Of a stretch of 64,000 bases of DNA, positions 41,676 to 50,156 are shown one piece after another. Each line of letters opens with the position of its first letter. Within the stretch, counting starts at the first letter, position 1. The position numbers and the translations under genes are program-made. The notes beneath the pieces were generated by a model. The model searched no databases. It worked only from the letters and a program-made list of their open reading frames with translations, and was not told the DNA's origin. The stretch is taken from contig NZ_CAKMTJ010000008.1 of assembly GCF_928392795.1 (NCBI RefSeq), forward strand, positions 94,002-158,001, in the 5' to 3' direction. The DNA comes from Rothia nasimurium (lineage in GTDB: Bacteria > Actinomycetota > Actinomycetes > Actinomycetales > Micrococcaceae).

Positions 41676-43127
41676 TTAGCTCTGGTCAGTGGGCGGGTTG
41701 CTCGGGGCGGACGCCGGGCGCTCACCTTCCCGAGGCGTAGCACCTGGGCCGCTACCGGCGTCCTGACCCTGCTGCTCAGGTGACTGGCCAGGTGCCTGCT
41801 GGGGGCCCTGCGGTGAGGGGGCGCCGAAGCCGTTCCAGGGGGTGCGCTGGCGGTACTGCGGGGGTACCCAGCCGGTGTAGAGCATATCGCCCACGGTGCG
41901 GTCGCGGTACTGGGCTGGGCGGCGGTAGGTGGTGTTGACTGAACCCCAGTGCTGGTTATCGGCCCGCTCGGGGTAGGTGGCCAGGTGGTCGGTGGCCTGT
42001 AGGGGGTCGGCCCAGGCTTCGGCAGGCTCTGCCGCCGGAATCATGGACAGCGGGTAGGGCGGGTTGTTCTTGGGCCGCCAGATGAGACGGCCGGGTTCGG
42101 TGCGGTCGCGCAGGGCGTGGGCGCGCCAGGTCACCGGCGGGTGGGTGGTGGTGAGGTTGGCGAGCCAGGTGAAGAAGCCGCGCTCGTAGACGGCCCGGTT
42201 GGCCAGTTCGTGGAAGTTCACGTCGTTCATCAGGTACTTACCGGCGGCGAGTACGGTGGTGGTGGTTTCGGCGCCGTCGGGGGCGTAGCGGTAGCCGAAG
42301 TTGTCGGCGGTGTATTCCTGGGTGCGGGAGAGCAGGTTGCCGAGGATCGGAATCTGCATGAAGAAGCTGGTGAAAATCAGGCGGAAGTAGCTGACGTGAC
42401 CGGCGGCGATATGCCCTACCTCGTGCCCGATGATGAAGCGCAGGGCTTCGGGGTTGCGGGCTGCCCCGCCGATTTCGAAGAGGTCGGAGTAGACGGCGAT
42501 GAAGCGGCGGTGCCCGTGGCCCGAGGCGAAGGCGTTGATTTGGCCGTTGCCGAGCACGACGTAGGCGTCGGGTACGCGGCGCAGACCGGCGGCGTGGGCG
42601 GCTTCAACTACCATCTGGTAGGCCTCGGGGAACTGGGTGGGGGTGATGCGCACCCCGCTCAGGCGCAGCTGGCCGTACATGGCACCGCGGACGAAGAAGA
42701 TGCCCAGGGGCAGGTAGATGGCGATGGCGATGAGTTGGCCAATCAGGTTGCTGATTTGGTAGTTGACGAAGTCGTCCCCCAGCACGCTGCTGAAGAGTGA
42801 GTAGATGAGGTAGATACCGCCGCCCACGTAGAGCATGATGGTGAGCGCGTAGGCCATGACGACCAGGGGCAGTTCTGCGGGGTGGCGCAGTGCATTGAGG
42901 AACTTGAAGGGCAGCAGGGATTGGAAGCCGAAGAGCTTGGGTGCGGGCAGGGGCGAGAGGGGCCGCTGGCGCGTGTCTTCGGGTATCCAGCCGTCGCTGA
43001 GGTCGTTGGGCAGGGGCTGGTGCAGGCCGGGTTGGGGTGCGTGCGGGCCGGACGCCTGTGGGTGGGCTGCGCCGGGGTGGGGTGGCTGGTTGCCGGGCTG
43101 GTTGTCGCCGGGGGCGTTCTCGCTCAT
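41676..43127 (-). CDS. M48 family membrane zinc metalloprotease
   Basis: A protease of 483 residues. A proline-rich N terminus (about residues 1-55) is followed by a hydrophobic pair of segments (LVVMAYALTIMLYVGGGIYLIYSLF region and IGQLIAIAIYLPLGIFF), then the zinc motif HEVGHIAAGH and a glutamate ligand further on (RTQEYTADNFGYRYAPDGAE; landmark QEYTADNFG). The last 60 residues are Gln/Pro/Gly-rich and probably disordered. HtpX-like and YhfN-like members degrade or process membrane proteins. Both low-complexity ends are unusual for HtpX. Confidence 0.85.
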   Translation of the reverse strand: MSENAPGDNQPGNQPPHPGAAHPQASGPHAPQPGLHQPLPNDLSDGWIPEDTRQRPLSPLPAPKLFGFQSLLPFKFLNALRHPAELPLVVMAYALTIMLYVGGGIYLIYSLFSSVLGDDFVNYQISNLIGQLIAIAIYLPLGIFFVRGAMYGQLRLSGVRITPTQFPEAYQMVVEAAHAAGLRRVPDAYVVLGNGQINAFASGHGHRRFIAVYSDLFEIGGAARNPEALRFIIGHEVGHIAAGHVSYFRLIFTSFFMQIPILGNLLSRTQEYTADNFGYRYAPDGAETTTTVLAAGKYLMNDVNFHELANRAVYERGFFTWLANLTTTHPPVTWRAHALRDRTEPGRLIWRPKNNPPYPLSMIPAAEPAEAWADPLQATDHLATYPERADNQHWGSVNTTYRRPAQYRDRTVGDMLYTGWVPPQYRQRTPWNGFGAPSPQGPQQAPGQSPEQQGQDAGSGPGATPREGERPASAPSNPPTDQS

Positions 43128-43189
43128 GGGTGTTCCTGCTAGGTGGGGTGATATCTTCTGGTATCCACACTAGCAAAAGGGGGCGCAGG

Positions 43190-43612
43190 TCACGTGCTCT
43201 GGTGTAGCTGGCAGCGAGTGGGCTGGGGTTTCTCTACACTGCTATCTGAGGAGACTTGGCCTTTGTTTTGGTCGCTTATGTGCCGAACCACATCTGGGGC
43301 ATCGTTGATGTAGACGTAGTTATCCTCTTTTTCTTGGGGTGTTTCTGTGCGAGATTTTTTAATTTCTGAAAAGTCTCTGAAAGATGATTTGTTGCAGATG
43401 ATGTCGTAGTAGTTGGTGAACTGTTCGTTGCTGAGGGCTGCCAGGGCCTCGTCTTCGTTGGCTACTGGTTCGTACTGGCGCAGGGCCGGTGCGGTGGCCT
43501 GAGCGCTTTTATCCGCTGCATCGGTGGCAGTGGTTTGGGCGGCACACCCGCTGAGGGCGAGAGTTCCGAGTATCGCTAGGATTCCTAGTCTCTTGATGCT
43601 CATTGTTGTCAT
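43190..43612 (-). CDS. Putative lipoprotein, unknown function
   Basis: A short exported protein of 140 residues. The N terminus is a signal peptide with lipobox LSGC (cysteine near residue 22), and a threonine/alanine-rich linker follows. The mature part contains a two-cysteine region (NYYDIICNKSS, CQLHQST) but no domain I recognise. AAGGAAG lies 8 bases before the ATG. Its 70-base leader is repeated at 44873-44940. It resembles small lipoproteins of unknown role in related actinobacteria. Confidence 0.65.
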   Translation of the reverse strand: MTTMSIKRLGILAILGTLALSGCAAQTTATDAADKSAQATAPALRQYEPVANEDEALAALSNEQFTNYYDIICNKSSFRDFSEIKKSRTETPQEKEDNYVYINDAPDVVRHISDQNKGQVSSDSSVEKPQPTRCQLHQST

Positions 43613-43615
43613 AGC

Positions 43616-43682
43616 GTACTTCCTTGAGTGCTTGGCCGGCCGTCTTTGGCTTGGGCGTGAGAATCAGGAGAAAGTTCTTGCG
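43616..43682. repeat. Leader repeat D, copy 1
   Basis: CCTTGAGTGCTTGGCCGGCC and following bases match 44873-44940 at most positions (shared CCGTCTTTGGCT and GTTCTTG). Here it forms the leader of the lipoprotein gene. Both copies have the same orientation. Confidence 0.6.
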
Positions 43683-43691
43683 CTTACAACT

Positions 43692-44215
43692 CTAGGGTAG
43701 GCAGCCTGCCCGTACAAGCATGGGTTTAAAAATGAACCCCGTCCTTCTCACCGACCGCAACCGGTTCAGCATCTGATTATTCCGCTTCTGCTCCTTGCTG
43801 AGCTTCTGACCAGGCTTACGCCTGGCCGGGGTCACTAACCCCAGACCCACATAGCCCTTATCAGCCAGAGTCGAGGAATCCAGCAGCTGATCTAGCCCGT
43901 GAACCTTGAAGGCATATGCATCATGCCTAGCCCCAGGCAACGGGTTAGTGATGTCTAAGAGTCTGCCATCGAGGGTGCGGATGACCTGGTGGTTGAACCC
44001 GGCCTGTTTGTGCTTGCCTGAGAAGTTTGTTTTTCACAAGGGACACGCCAGTTCCAGGTAGGTACAAGAGTGCCGTCAATAACCAAGGAACCGGGTGCCT
44101 TGAGGCTTTTTTCCAAGGGTGCCTCTAGGGGTTTGAGGACCTTCTCAAGGGCTTGTACGCTGGTGTAGCAACGGTTCTTCCAGTATGGCTTGAGGTTATT
44201 TGTAGAGATTTAACC
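43692..44215 (-). pseudogene. Decayed IS5-type transposase (DDE superfamily)
   Basis: Fragments in more than one frame read as a DDE transposase. The first has ALEKVLKPLEAPLEKSLKAP and SLVIDGTLVPTWNW. The second has SGKHKQAGFNHQVIRTLDGRLL and PLPGARHDAYAFKVHGLDQLLD (landmarks SGKHKQAGFN and GARHDAYA), then LADKGYVGLG. The N-terminal third is missing. A frameshift lies near 44030, and the C terminus diverges after LNRLRSV, losing the final conserved helix. No intact terminal repeats are obvious. This is a remnant without transposition capacity. Confidence 0.8.
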
Positions 44216-44298
44216 CTCTTATTTTTGCCGCTGGTGGGGCCGTTGTCTAGTTTGCGGGGGTGGAGTGTCTGCCCACTTTTGAATAAGTCTCTCTGTTT

Positions 44299-44790
44299 CT
44301 AAAAAAGAAATCTCACCTTCCCATTCTCTTCTCTCCATATAGGTTGAAAAACCATGTTTTTTTGATATTGAATAAATTCAATCGTATGGTCAGGAAAGGA
44401 AATCAAGTATTCGTCGGCGAAGCTATCCGCAATTTTCAATGTTTTGGCAACACCTAAGATAATATGCTTGAATCCTTCAAGGACTAGAATGTACCCATCA
44501 ATTTTTTCGGTGGGCGGTAGACATGGCTCGTCAGTGGGTAGTTCTGCGATGGAATTTTCGACTTGGTTCTCATTCCCTGAATAGCGCATCTTTTGCGTAG
44601 GATAGAAATTATAAATTTTAATATTTGTACCAGCATGAATGAAGTCTATATCAACTCCCGGGAAATATTTTCTATGGAGTGAAATATATTTTTCTACAGT
44701 TTTTATTTCGGTAAATACGGCGGCAATCTCATCAACTTCACGAAAGATTATATAGATGCATTCACGCCGCCGATAATTTTTAATATCCAC
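44299..44790 (-). CDS. Hypothetical protein, AT-rich orphan gene
   Basis: A protein of 163 residues with no recognised domain. Codons are much richer in A and T than in the neighbours (many ATA, AAA and TTT), which suggests recent transfer. It is acidic in the middle (VENSIAELPTDEPCLPPTEKIDG; landmark ELPTDEPCLPP) and aromatic-rich at the end (YQKNMVFQPIWREENG). GTG start; an AAGGA motif lies about 13 bases upstream, so initiation is weakly supported. It lies beside the IS remnant. Function unknown; a small immunity-type protein is conceivable but not shown. Confidence 0.55.
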   Translation of the reverse strand: MDIKNYRRRECIYIIFREVDEIAAVFTEIKTVEKYISLHRKYFPGVDIDFIHAGTNIKIYNFYPTQKMRYSGNENQVENSIAELPTDEPCLPPTEKIDGYILVLEGFKHIILGVAKTLKIADSFADEYLISFPDHTIEFIQYQKNMVFQPIWREENGKVRFLF

Positions 44791-44872
44791 AAGCTATTTT
44801 GTCCTTAATGGTTTGTGCGGAAGCTTGTAAATTTCTCCCTCCAATTAGGTGTGGAGAAGGTTTTCATGGGAT

Positions 44873-44940
44873 GCTCCTTGAGTACTTGGCCAGCCGTCTT
44901 TGGCTGAGACTTGGGGATCAAGAGTGGAGTTCTTGTGCTT
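44873..44940. repeat. Leader repeat D, copy 2
   Basis: Same orientation and about three-quarters identity to 43616-43682. It precedes only a truncated frame, so the lipoprotein-type gene that it once served was probably lost during the IS rearrangement. Confidence 0.6.
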
Positions 44941-45038
44941 CTGACTTTAATACCTTGTTTAGGACCCAGGCAAGAACCTATCTAAAAATACTGAATAGAT
45001 TGTTCGGCTGCTTCTTCGTGATGGTGTAACCCTAGCCT

Positions 45039-45060
45039 GTGGGTCTTGCTGTCTAGCTAG
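45039..45060. repeat. 22-bp direct repeat, left copy
   Basis: Begins GTGGGTCTTGCTG and ends CTAGCTAG; exact match to 46557-46578, with a weaker match continuing for seven more bases. The two copies bracket the relBE pair and the frameshifted gene. Confidence 0.7.
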
Positions 45061-45131
45061 CAACGAAGTACAGGGTCTTCTTTTAGGGTGACCCCTTAAA
45101 ATCTGTGTATGACGTGTAATACGATTGAAGC

Positions 45132-45377
45132 ATGACAGTAGAAACAACGGCTCGGAAAGGGCTCACCTTTCGCCCCTCTCACGATGTGCGCCAACGCCTT
45201 GAAGCGCTCTCGCACAAAACTAATCGCCCTGTTTCCTTCTACATCAACACCTTGTTAGAAGAACACCTGGCTGAATTAGAACATGCCTTTACCTTGAAGG
45301 CCGATGCTGAATCAGTGCGTGCAGGTAAACAGAAAACATATAGCCTGGATGAAGCTCGCGCGGAGCTCGGTCTGTGA
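45132..45377 (+). CDS. RelB-type antitoxin (ribbon-helix-helix-like)
   Basis: A short antitoxin of 81 residues. The N-terminal part (KGLTFRPSHDVRQRLEALSHKTNRPVSFYINTLLEEHL; landmark NRPVSFYINTLLEEHL) resembles a ribbon-helix-helix DNA-binding domain. The C-terminal tail (SLDEARAELGL) would wrap the toxin. It overlaps the toxin gene by four bases (GTGA). A degenerate repeat of GTGTATGACGTGTAATAC upstream may be its operator. Confidence 0.8.
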   Translation: MTVETTARKGLTFRPSHDVRQRLEALSHKTNRPVSFYINTLLEEHLAELEHAFTLKADAESVRAGKQKTYSLDEARAELGL

Positions 45378-45643
45378 GTAACACCTGGAGGCTAGAGCTA
45401 ACTCCTCGAGCTCTCAAACAGCTGAAAAAGCTGGATAAGCCAGTTGCCCAGCGTATTTTAGAAGAACTGGAAAAACTAGAGGGTTTTGAGCACCCGCAGA
45501 GCCACTGTAAGGCCCTGACCGGCAACTATTCGGGGCTGTGGCGCTATCGAGCAGGCTCCTACCGAGTGATTTTGGATATTGATCAGGGTACCTTGGTCCT
45601 TTTGGCCTTGGAAGTTGGGCACCGTTCTGCTGTTTATCGGTAA
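45374..45643 (+). CDS. RelE-type mRNA interferase toxin
   Basis: A RelE/ParE superfamily toxin of 89 residues with WRLELTPRALKQLKKLDKPVAQRI (landmark PRALKQLKKLD), CKALTGNYSGLWRYRAGSYRVI (landmark LTGNYSGLWRYRAGSYR), and a C-terminal EVGHRSAVYR. The basic and aromatic residues typical of ribosome-dependent RelE enzymes (lysines, R in YRAG, YR at the end) are present. GTG start coupled to the antitoxin. It is followed by a strong terminator. Confidence 0.88.
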   Translation: MSNTWRLELTPRALKQLKKLDKPVAQRILEELEKLEGFEHPQSHCKALTGNYSGLWRYRAGSYRVILDIDQGTLVLLALEVGHRSAVYR

Positions 45644-45664
45644 GCGCGTGATTGAAAGAGTAGA

Positions 45665-45710
45665 CAGTAAAGGGCTGCAACCCGGTGCATTGGGTTGCAG
45701 CCCTTTACTG
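45665..45710 (+). terminator. Strong terminator after relBE (19-bp perfect stem)
   Basis: CAGTAAAGGGCTGCAACCC and its exact complement with an 8-base loop lie 22 bases after the toxin stop. Its GC-rich inner stem and T-containing end suit a terminator for the pair. Confidence 0.85.
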
Positions 45711-45754
45711 CGCTCTAGAGCTTATAAGGCTTAAGCACAACCAGGGCATCAGCT

Positions 45755-46410
45755 CTATATAAACCCTTGTTCAGCTGCGATCTCTAGATACTGCAGGGAA
45801 ACCTCATCGTTGATATCACCGGGTCTCATGTAGGGGCCTTCTTCGGGGTCTTGTGGGCGTTTGGTTGGGAAGCCTATCCAGCCTCTAAGGTAGCGATCTA
45901 GGCTATTGCCCATACCACGGGAGCCGTACATTTTATAATCAGTGATACGCCCATCTTCTGCCATGAGGATGAGCGAGACTCTGTGCCCCAAGTCGTGTTG
46001 AGTTGAAATAATGCGGTATTCAAGAGGGACACCTGAGCTGCTTTGATCGAAGAGCAACTGCATATTCCATTCTGCAATTTCAGCTCTTTCTTCTGCGGTT
46101 TCAGTATAGCCTCCGTCGAATATTTTATCTGTTTCGTAAGTGTCTAGGGGCCAGGATATTGTGTTGAGCATGATGGGGTGGGTGATGGTGTATAGGGAAT
46201 CTACTGTGTCCGCTCGTATTTCTGTGTCGCGGTGGTAGCCGTCTGGTTCCATATAGGCAAGGGGGAGCTGGTAGGCACCGTATTTTTCTTCAAGGAGAGT
46301 GTAGACCTCTTCTTTGGCGGGTTGTTGTGGGTTAGCTTTGAGCCATCGGTTGAGGAGATTATTTTTTCTTCTGGTGTTAGCAAGGCCTGCCTCTTTTCTG
46401 CGGAGCTCAT
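45755..46410 (-). pseudogene. Frameshifted hypothetical protein gene
   Basis: An open segment (165 codons) begins at an ATG at 46252, but clearly protein-like sequence continues upstream in two frames. MSSAEKRQALLTPEEK at 46410 continues as NNLLNRWLKANP and QQPAKEEVYTLLEEKYGAY after a one-base shift. The shift sits on a run of six A (plus-strand T run 46362-46367). The restored protein would be about 217 residues, acidic, with no signal peptide and no domain I recognise. No good start codon exists for the upstream part of the second frame. It may be a pseudogene, a sequencing error or a slippage-controlled gene. Confidence 0.6.
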
Positions 46411-46556
46411 GCGAAGAACTTTTCGTGAAACCTTCTTTGCCTTCAGCTTAGAGTTGGATAAAAACTATGTAGCTAAAATTGTAAGGCGCATCACCTAAAG
46501 AGAAAAATAGTAGTTGAATCATTTTTCAACGGGAAACTTACGTGAGACCTGGCCCG

Positions 46557-46578
46557 GTGGGTCTTGCTGTCTAGCTAG
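46557..46578. repeat. 22-bp direct repeat, right copy
   Basis: Exact partner of 45039-45060. It abuts the third copy of hairpin family A. Confidence 0.7.
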
Positions 46579-46587
46579 AAACAAAAA

Positions 46588-46640
46588 GCGGGGTTTCCTT
46601 CGAAACACAGTAAAGAACCGTAGTTCGAAAGAAACCCCGC
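46588..46640. repeat. Hairpin repeat family A, copy 3 (ackA terminator)
   Basis: Arms GCGGGGTTTCCTTCGAA and TTCGAAAGAAACCCCGC lie 26 bases beyond the ackA stop. It lacks the ATGCCACCTCCCAG flank of copies 1 and 2. The shared position after minus-strand genes suggests a dispersed terminator cassette. Confidence 0.75.
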
Positions 46641-46665
46641 CCTATCAGCGGTGAGGCCCTAAGAC

Positions 46666-47802
46666 TTAGGCAACCAGAGCCTCGGTAGCCTCAGCGATAG
46701 CCTTTTCCTCGTTGGTGGGAACGACCAGTACGGGGATAGCTGAGTCCTCGGTGGAGATGATGCGGGGCTCGTCGCCGCGTACCTTGTTGGCTTCGGCATC
46801 CAGCTTGATGCCCAGGGCACCGAGGCGCTCAACAGCCAGCTCACGGAACTGGTGGGAGTTCTCACCAATACCGGCGGTGAAGACCAGGGCCTTAGCGCCA
46901 CCAACAGCTACATGGTAGGCGCCAATGTACTTGGCCAGGCGGTAGGAGGTCATGTCCAGGGCCAGTTTGGCGCGTTCGTCTCCAGCTTCCATTGCCTCAA
47001 CCACGGCGCGCATGTCGTTGTTGCCAGCGATAGCGAGCAGGCCGGATTCCTTGTTGAGAATGTGGTCCATCTTTTCGGGGGAGATGTTGCCGCGCTGCAT
47101 GACGTTGGTCAGAACTGAGGGGTCGATGTCGCCGGAGCGGGTACCCATGACCAGACCAGCCAGGGGGGTGTAGCCCATGGAGGTGTCCAGGCACTTACCG
47201 CCCTCAACCGCGGTGATAGAAGCACCATTGCCCAGGTGGGCGATAATGCCGTTGAACTCTGAACGGTCCATGCCCAGGAACTCGGCGGCAACGCCGGTGA
47301 CGTAGTCGTGGCTGGTGCCGTGGGCACCGTAGCGGCGCACGCCGTACTTCTCAACGAGTTCTTCGGGAACAGCGTAGCGGTAGACGTGCTCGGGCATGGT
47401 GGAGTGGAAGGCATTGTCGAAGACCGCGACCATGGGGACGCCGGGGTAGGTTTCCTGCGCTGCACGGATGCCGAGGACGTGGGCGGGGTTGTGCAGGGGT
47501 GCGAGGGGCGAGAGTTCATCAATCTTGGTGATGACATCTTCGGTGATGACGACGGGTGCTGAGAAGACGTCGCCGCCCTGAACAACACGGTGGCCGATAG
47601 CGTCGATGGTCTTACCGTGCAGGGGCTCAACCAGGGCCTTAGCCATGATGTCCAGGGCTACGGTGTGATCGGGAATGTCAGCTGAGCCGATGTTCTCAAC
47701 CAGGCCCTTAGCGATGACCTGGTTCTCTTCACCGGTAGCGGCGGTGTCACGCACCTGGTACTTCACAGATGAGGAACCGCAGTTAATAACGAGTACGAGC
47801 AT
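46666..47802 (-). CDS. ackA: Acetate kinase
   Basis: A kinase of 378 residues that makes acetate and ATP from acetyl phosphate. It has VLVINCGSSSVKYQ at the N terminus, the substrate-site block GAHGTSHDYV, IAHLGNGASITAV, DTSMGYTPLAGLVMGTRSGDIDP (landmark MGYTPLAGLVMGTRSGD) and FTAGIGENS. Length fits. The start is 19 bases after the pta stop, so the two genes form one operon. Confidence 0.97.
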   Translation of the reverse strand: MLVLVINCGSSSVKYQVRDTAATGEENQVIAKGLVENIGSADIPDHTVALDIMAKALVEPLHGKTIDAIGHRVVQGGDVFSAPVVITEDVITKIDELSPLAPLHNPAHVLGIRAAQETYPGVPMVAVFDNAFHSTMPEHVYRYAVPEELVEKYGVRRYGAHGTSHDYVTGVAAEFLGMDRSEFNGIIAHLGNGASITAVEGGKCLDTSMGYTPLAGLVMGTRSGDIDPSVLTNVMQRGNISPEKMDHILNKESGLLAIAGNNDMRAVVEAMEAGDERAKLALDMTSYRLAKYIGAYHVAVGGAKALVFTAGIGENSHQFRELAVERLGALGIKLDAEANKVRGDEPRIISTEDSAIPVLVVPTNEEKAIAEATEALVA

Positions 47803-47821
47803 GAAAGTGTTTTCCTTTAGG

Positions 47822-49933
47822 TTAGAGGGTCTGTGCCTGGATCGCGGTGATAGCTACGGTGTTGATGATGTCATCGACGGTAGCGCCGCGGGAGAGGTCG
47901 TTGACGGGCTTGCGCAGGCCCTGCAGGACGGGGCCGACGGCTACAGCGCCGGAGGTCTGCTGCACAGCCTTATAGGTGTTGTTGCCGGTGTTCAGGTCGG
48001 GGAAGATGAACACGGTTGCCTGGCCTGCGACCTCTGAGCCGGGGAGCTTGGAGGAGGCGATGGACATGTTGGAGGCGGCGTCGAACTGGATGGGGCCTTC
48101 GAAGGCGAAGTCGGGGTTGGATTCGCGTAGTTTTTCGGTGGCTTCGATGACGATGTCGACGTCGGCGCCGGAGCCGGAGGTGCCGGTGGAGTAGGAGAGC
48201 ATGGCGACCTTGGGGTCGACGCCGAACTGGCGGGCGGTCTCTGCTGAGGCCTTGGCGATGTCGGCGAGCTGCTCGGAGTTGGGGTTGGGGTTGACGGCGC
48301 AGTCGCCGAAGACGAGCACGCGGTCTTCCATGAGCATGAGGAAGACGGATGAGACGACCTTGACGCCTTCGCGGGTTTTGATGAATTCGAGGGAGGGGCG
48401 GATGGTGTTGGCGGTGGTGTTTACGGCGCCGGAGACCATGCCGTCGACGATGCCCTTGTGTACGAGCATGGTGCCGAAGTAGGAGGGGTCCATCATGCGG
48501 TTCTGGGCGCCTTCGAGGGTCATGCCCTTGTGGGCGCGCAGTTCGGCGTAGGTGGCGGCGAAGTCGTCGGTGTATTCGTTGTTGTCGAGGTCGATGATGG
48601 TGACGCCGCGCTTGCCGTCTTCTGCGATGGGTAGGTCGATGGATTCGCGCTGGCAGATTTCTGCGATTTTTTCGGGGTTGCCGATGAGGGTGAGGTCGCA
48701 GAAGTCGCGGCGGACGATGATGGATGCCGCGCGCAGGATGCGGGGGTCGTAGCCCTCGGGCAGGACGATGGAGCGGCGGTCGCTGCGGGCCTTTTCGATG
48801 AGGTTGTGCAGGAAGCGCAGGGGGGTCATGGTGGCGGGGCGTTCGAGTTCGAGGCGCTCGAAGAGTTCCTTTTCGTCGACGTTGCGGAACCATTCACCCA
48901 GGGCGGTTGCAATCTTGCGGGGCTGGCCGAGGGCCAGCTGGCCGCGCACCATGGAGACAGCCCGGCCGGCTTTGAAGGTGTCGAGCTGGGTGGTGAAGAC
49001 GGGGAAGGGGGCCTTTTCGACCAGCTGGCCGATGGCGGTGTCGCCCTTGAGTTCTGCGGCCAGGCCGCCGGTCAGCAGCATGCCGGAGGGGGCGGGGAAG
49101 CTGGGGGCGAGGGCGGAGGCGAGGGTTGCGACCATGATGTCGGAGCGGTCGCCGGGGACGATGACGAAGTCGCCGTCGGTGAACTGGGAGAGGAAGTTGG
49201 AGACGGTCATGGCCGCGATCTTGATGTCGTGGATGTCGCGGTCCAGGAAGTCCTGGCTCATGCCCTCGTGGTTGAGGCCGAGGTTGTAGACGACTTCGGC
49301 GACGGTGGGGAGTGAGATTTCGGGGAGTTCGGGTAGGACGTAGACGGGGCGGTTTGAGGGGCCGCGCTTGACGTTCTTGAGGATTTCTTCGCGCAGTTCG
49401 GGGCGGGCACGGTTGACCATGACGGCCAGGACGTCGACCTTGGCAGCGTGGAGTTCGGTGCGGGCTACGTCAACAGCGTTGACGACGTCTGAGACGGTGG
49501 ATTCCTGGGCGCCGACGACGGCGATGACGGGGGTGCCGAGGTCTTTGGCGAACTGGGCGTTGAGGTCGAATTCGACGGTGGCTGCGTTGTGGGAGAGCAG
49601 GTCGGTGCCGTCGACGATGATAGCGTCGCAGTGCTTTGCCATGTCGGAGTAGACGGAGACGGCGATGGATGACATCTCTTCGTGGTCGCCGGAGGCAAGC
49701 AGTTCGCGGCAGCGTTCGAGGGAGACGCCGCCGCGGGCCTGGTCGTCGCTGAGGTTGTATTTGGTGCGGAGCAGACGGATGAGGGGGTCTTGTGACTCGA
49801 TTTCGCCGCTGAAGACGGGGCGGAAGAAGCCGACGCGGTCGGTTTCTTTGAGCAGGGAGTCGATTAGGCCGATGGCGATGAGGGACTTGCCTGAGCCCTG
49901 GTTCATCGCGGAAATGTACATGCCGTTGGTCAT
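47822..49933 (-). CDS. pta: Phosphate acetyltransferase (long, DRTGG/BioD-type N-terminal)
   Basis: An enzyme of 703 residues that exchanges CoA for phosphate on acetyl-CoA. The N-terminal third is P-loop/BioD-like (ISAMNQGSGKSLIAIGL), the middle holds a DRTGG domain (VSNFLSQFTDGDFVIVPGDRSDI; landmark FVIVPGDRSDI), and the C-terminal 330 residues are the catalytic PTA_PTB domain (RIVLPEGYDPRIL-type, GDCAVNPNPNSEQLADIA, SYSTGTSGSG, FPDLNTGNNTYK). This is the three-part form seen in actinobacteria and E. coli. Confidence 0.96.
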   Translation of the reverse strand: MTNGMYISAMNQGSGKSLIAIGLIDSLLKETDRVGFFRPVFSGEIESQDPLIRLLRTKYNLSDDQARGGVSLERCRELLASGDHEEMSSIAVSVYSDMAKHCDAIIVDGTDLLSHNAATVEFDLNAQFAKDLGTPVIAVVGAQESTVSDVVNAVDVARTELHAAKVDVLAVMVNRARPELREEILKNVKRGPSNRPVYVLPELPEISLPTVAEVVYNLGLNHEGMSQDFLDRDIHDIKIAAMTVSNFLSQFTDGDFVIVPGDRSDIMVATLASALAPSFPAPSGMLLTGGLAAELKGDTAIGQLVEKAPFPVFTTQLDTFKAGRAVSMVRGQLALGQPRKIATALGEWFRNVDEKELFERLELERPATMTPLRFLHNLIEKARSDRRSIVLPEGYDPRILRAASIIVRRDFCDLTLIGNPEKIAEICQRESIDLPIAEDGKRGVTIIDLDNNEYTDDFAATYAELRAHKGMTLEGAQNRMMDPSYFGTMLVHKGIVDGMVSGAVNTTANTIRPSLEFIKTREGVKVVSSVFLMLMEDRVLVFGDCAVNPNPNSEQLADIAKASAETARQFGVDPKVAMLSYSTGTSGSGADVDIVIEATEKLRESNPDFAFEGPIQFDAASNMSIASSKLPGSEVAGQATVFIFPDLNTGNNTYKAVQQTSGAVAVGPVLQGLRKPVNDLSRGATVDDIINTVAITAIQAQTL

Positions 49934-50156
49934 CTGGGTCTACATCCTTGTGGCTGTGTTTTGTGGGTTACGGTGGCTGTGGGGCTACCGTATGTTTACT
50001 TCTGAGTTTATTCCTTTGGGTGGGCTTTAGGGGCGGCGCGGCGTGTGTTTGTGTGGTATCTCATGAGGTGCGGACGCTTGCTGACAGTGTGTGCCCGCGG
50101 GGTGCGCGGGTGGGTGGTTAGGCTGGGAGAAGCAGTATTTTTTTGAGGAGAGTCTT

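Larger units (their letters stand above)
44791..45131. other. Gap of 341 bases: leader remnant and direct repeat
   Basis: No full gene. It holds a 16-codon minus-strand frame preceded by leader repeat D (44873-44940), a remnant look-alike of the lipoprotein gene start. It also holds a 22-bp direct repeat (45039-45060). A TAATAC -10-like box precedes the toxin-antitoxin pair. Confidence 0.5.

Noticed and set aside
41676..43127. M48 protease as classical HtpX
   Set aside because: The proline-rich N terminus and the Gln/Pro-rich tail differ from HtpX; only family-level naming is justified.
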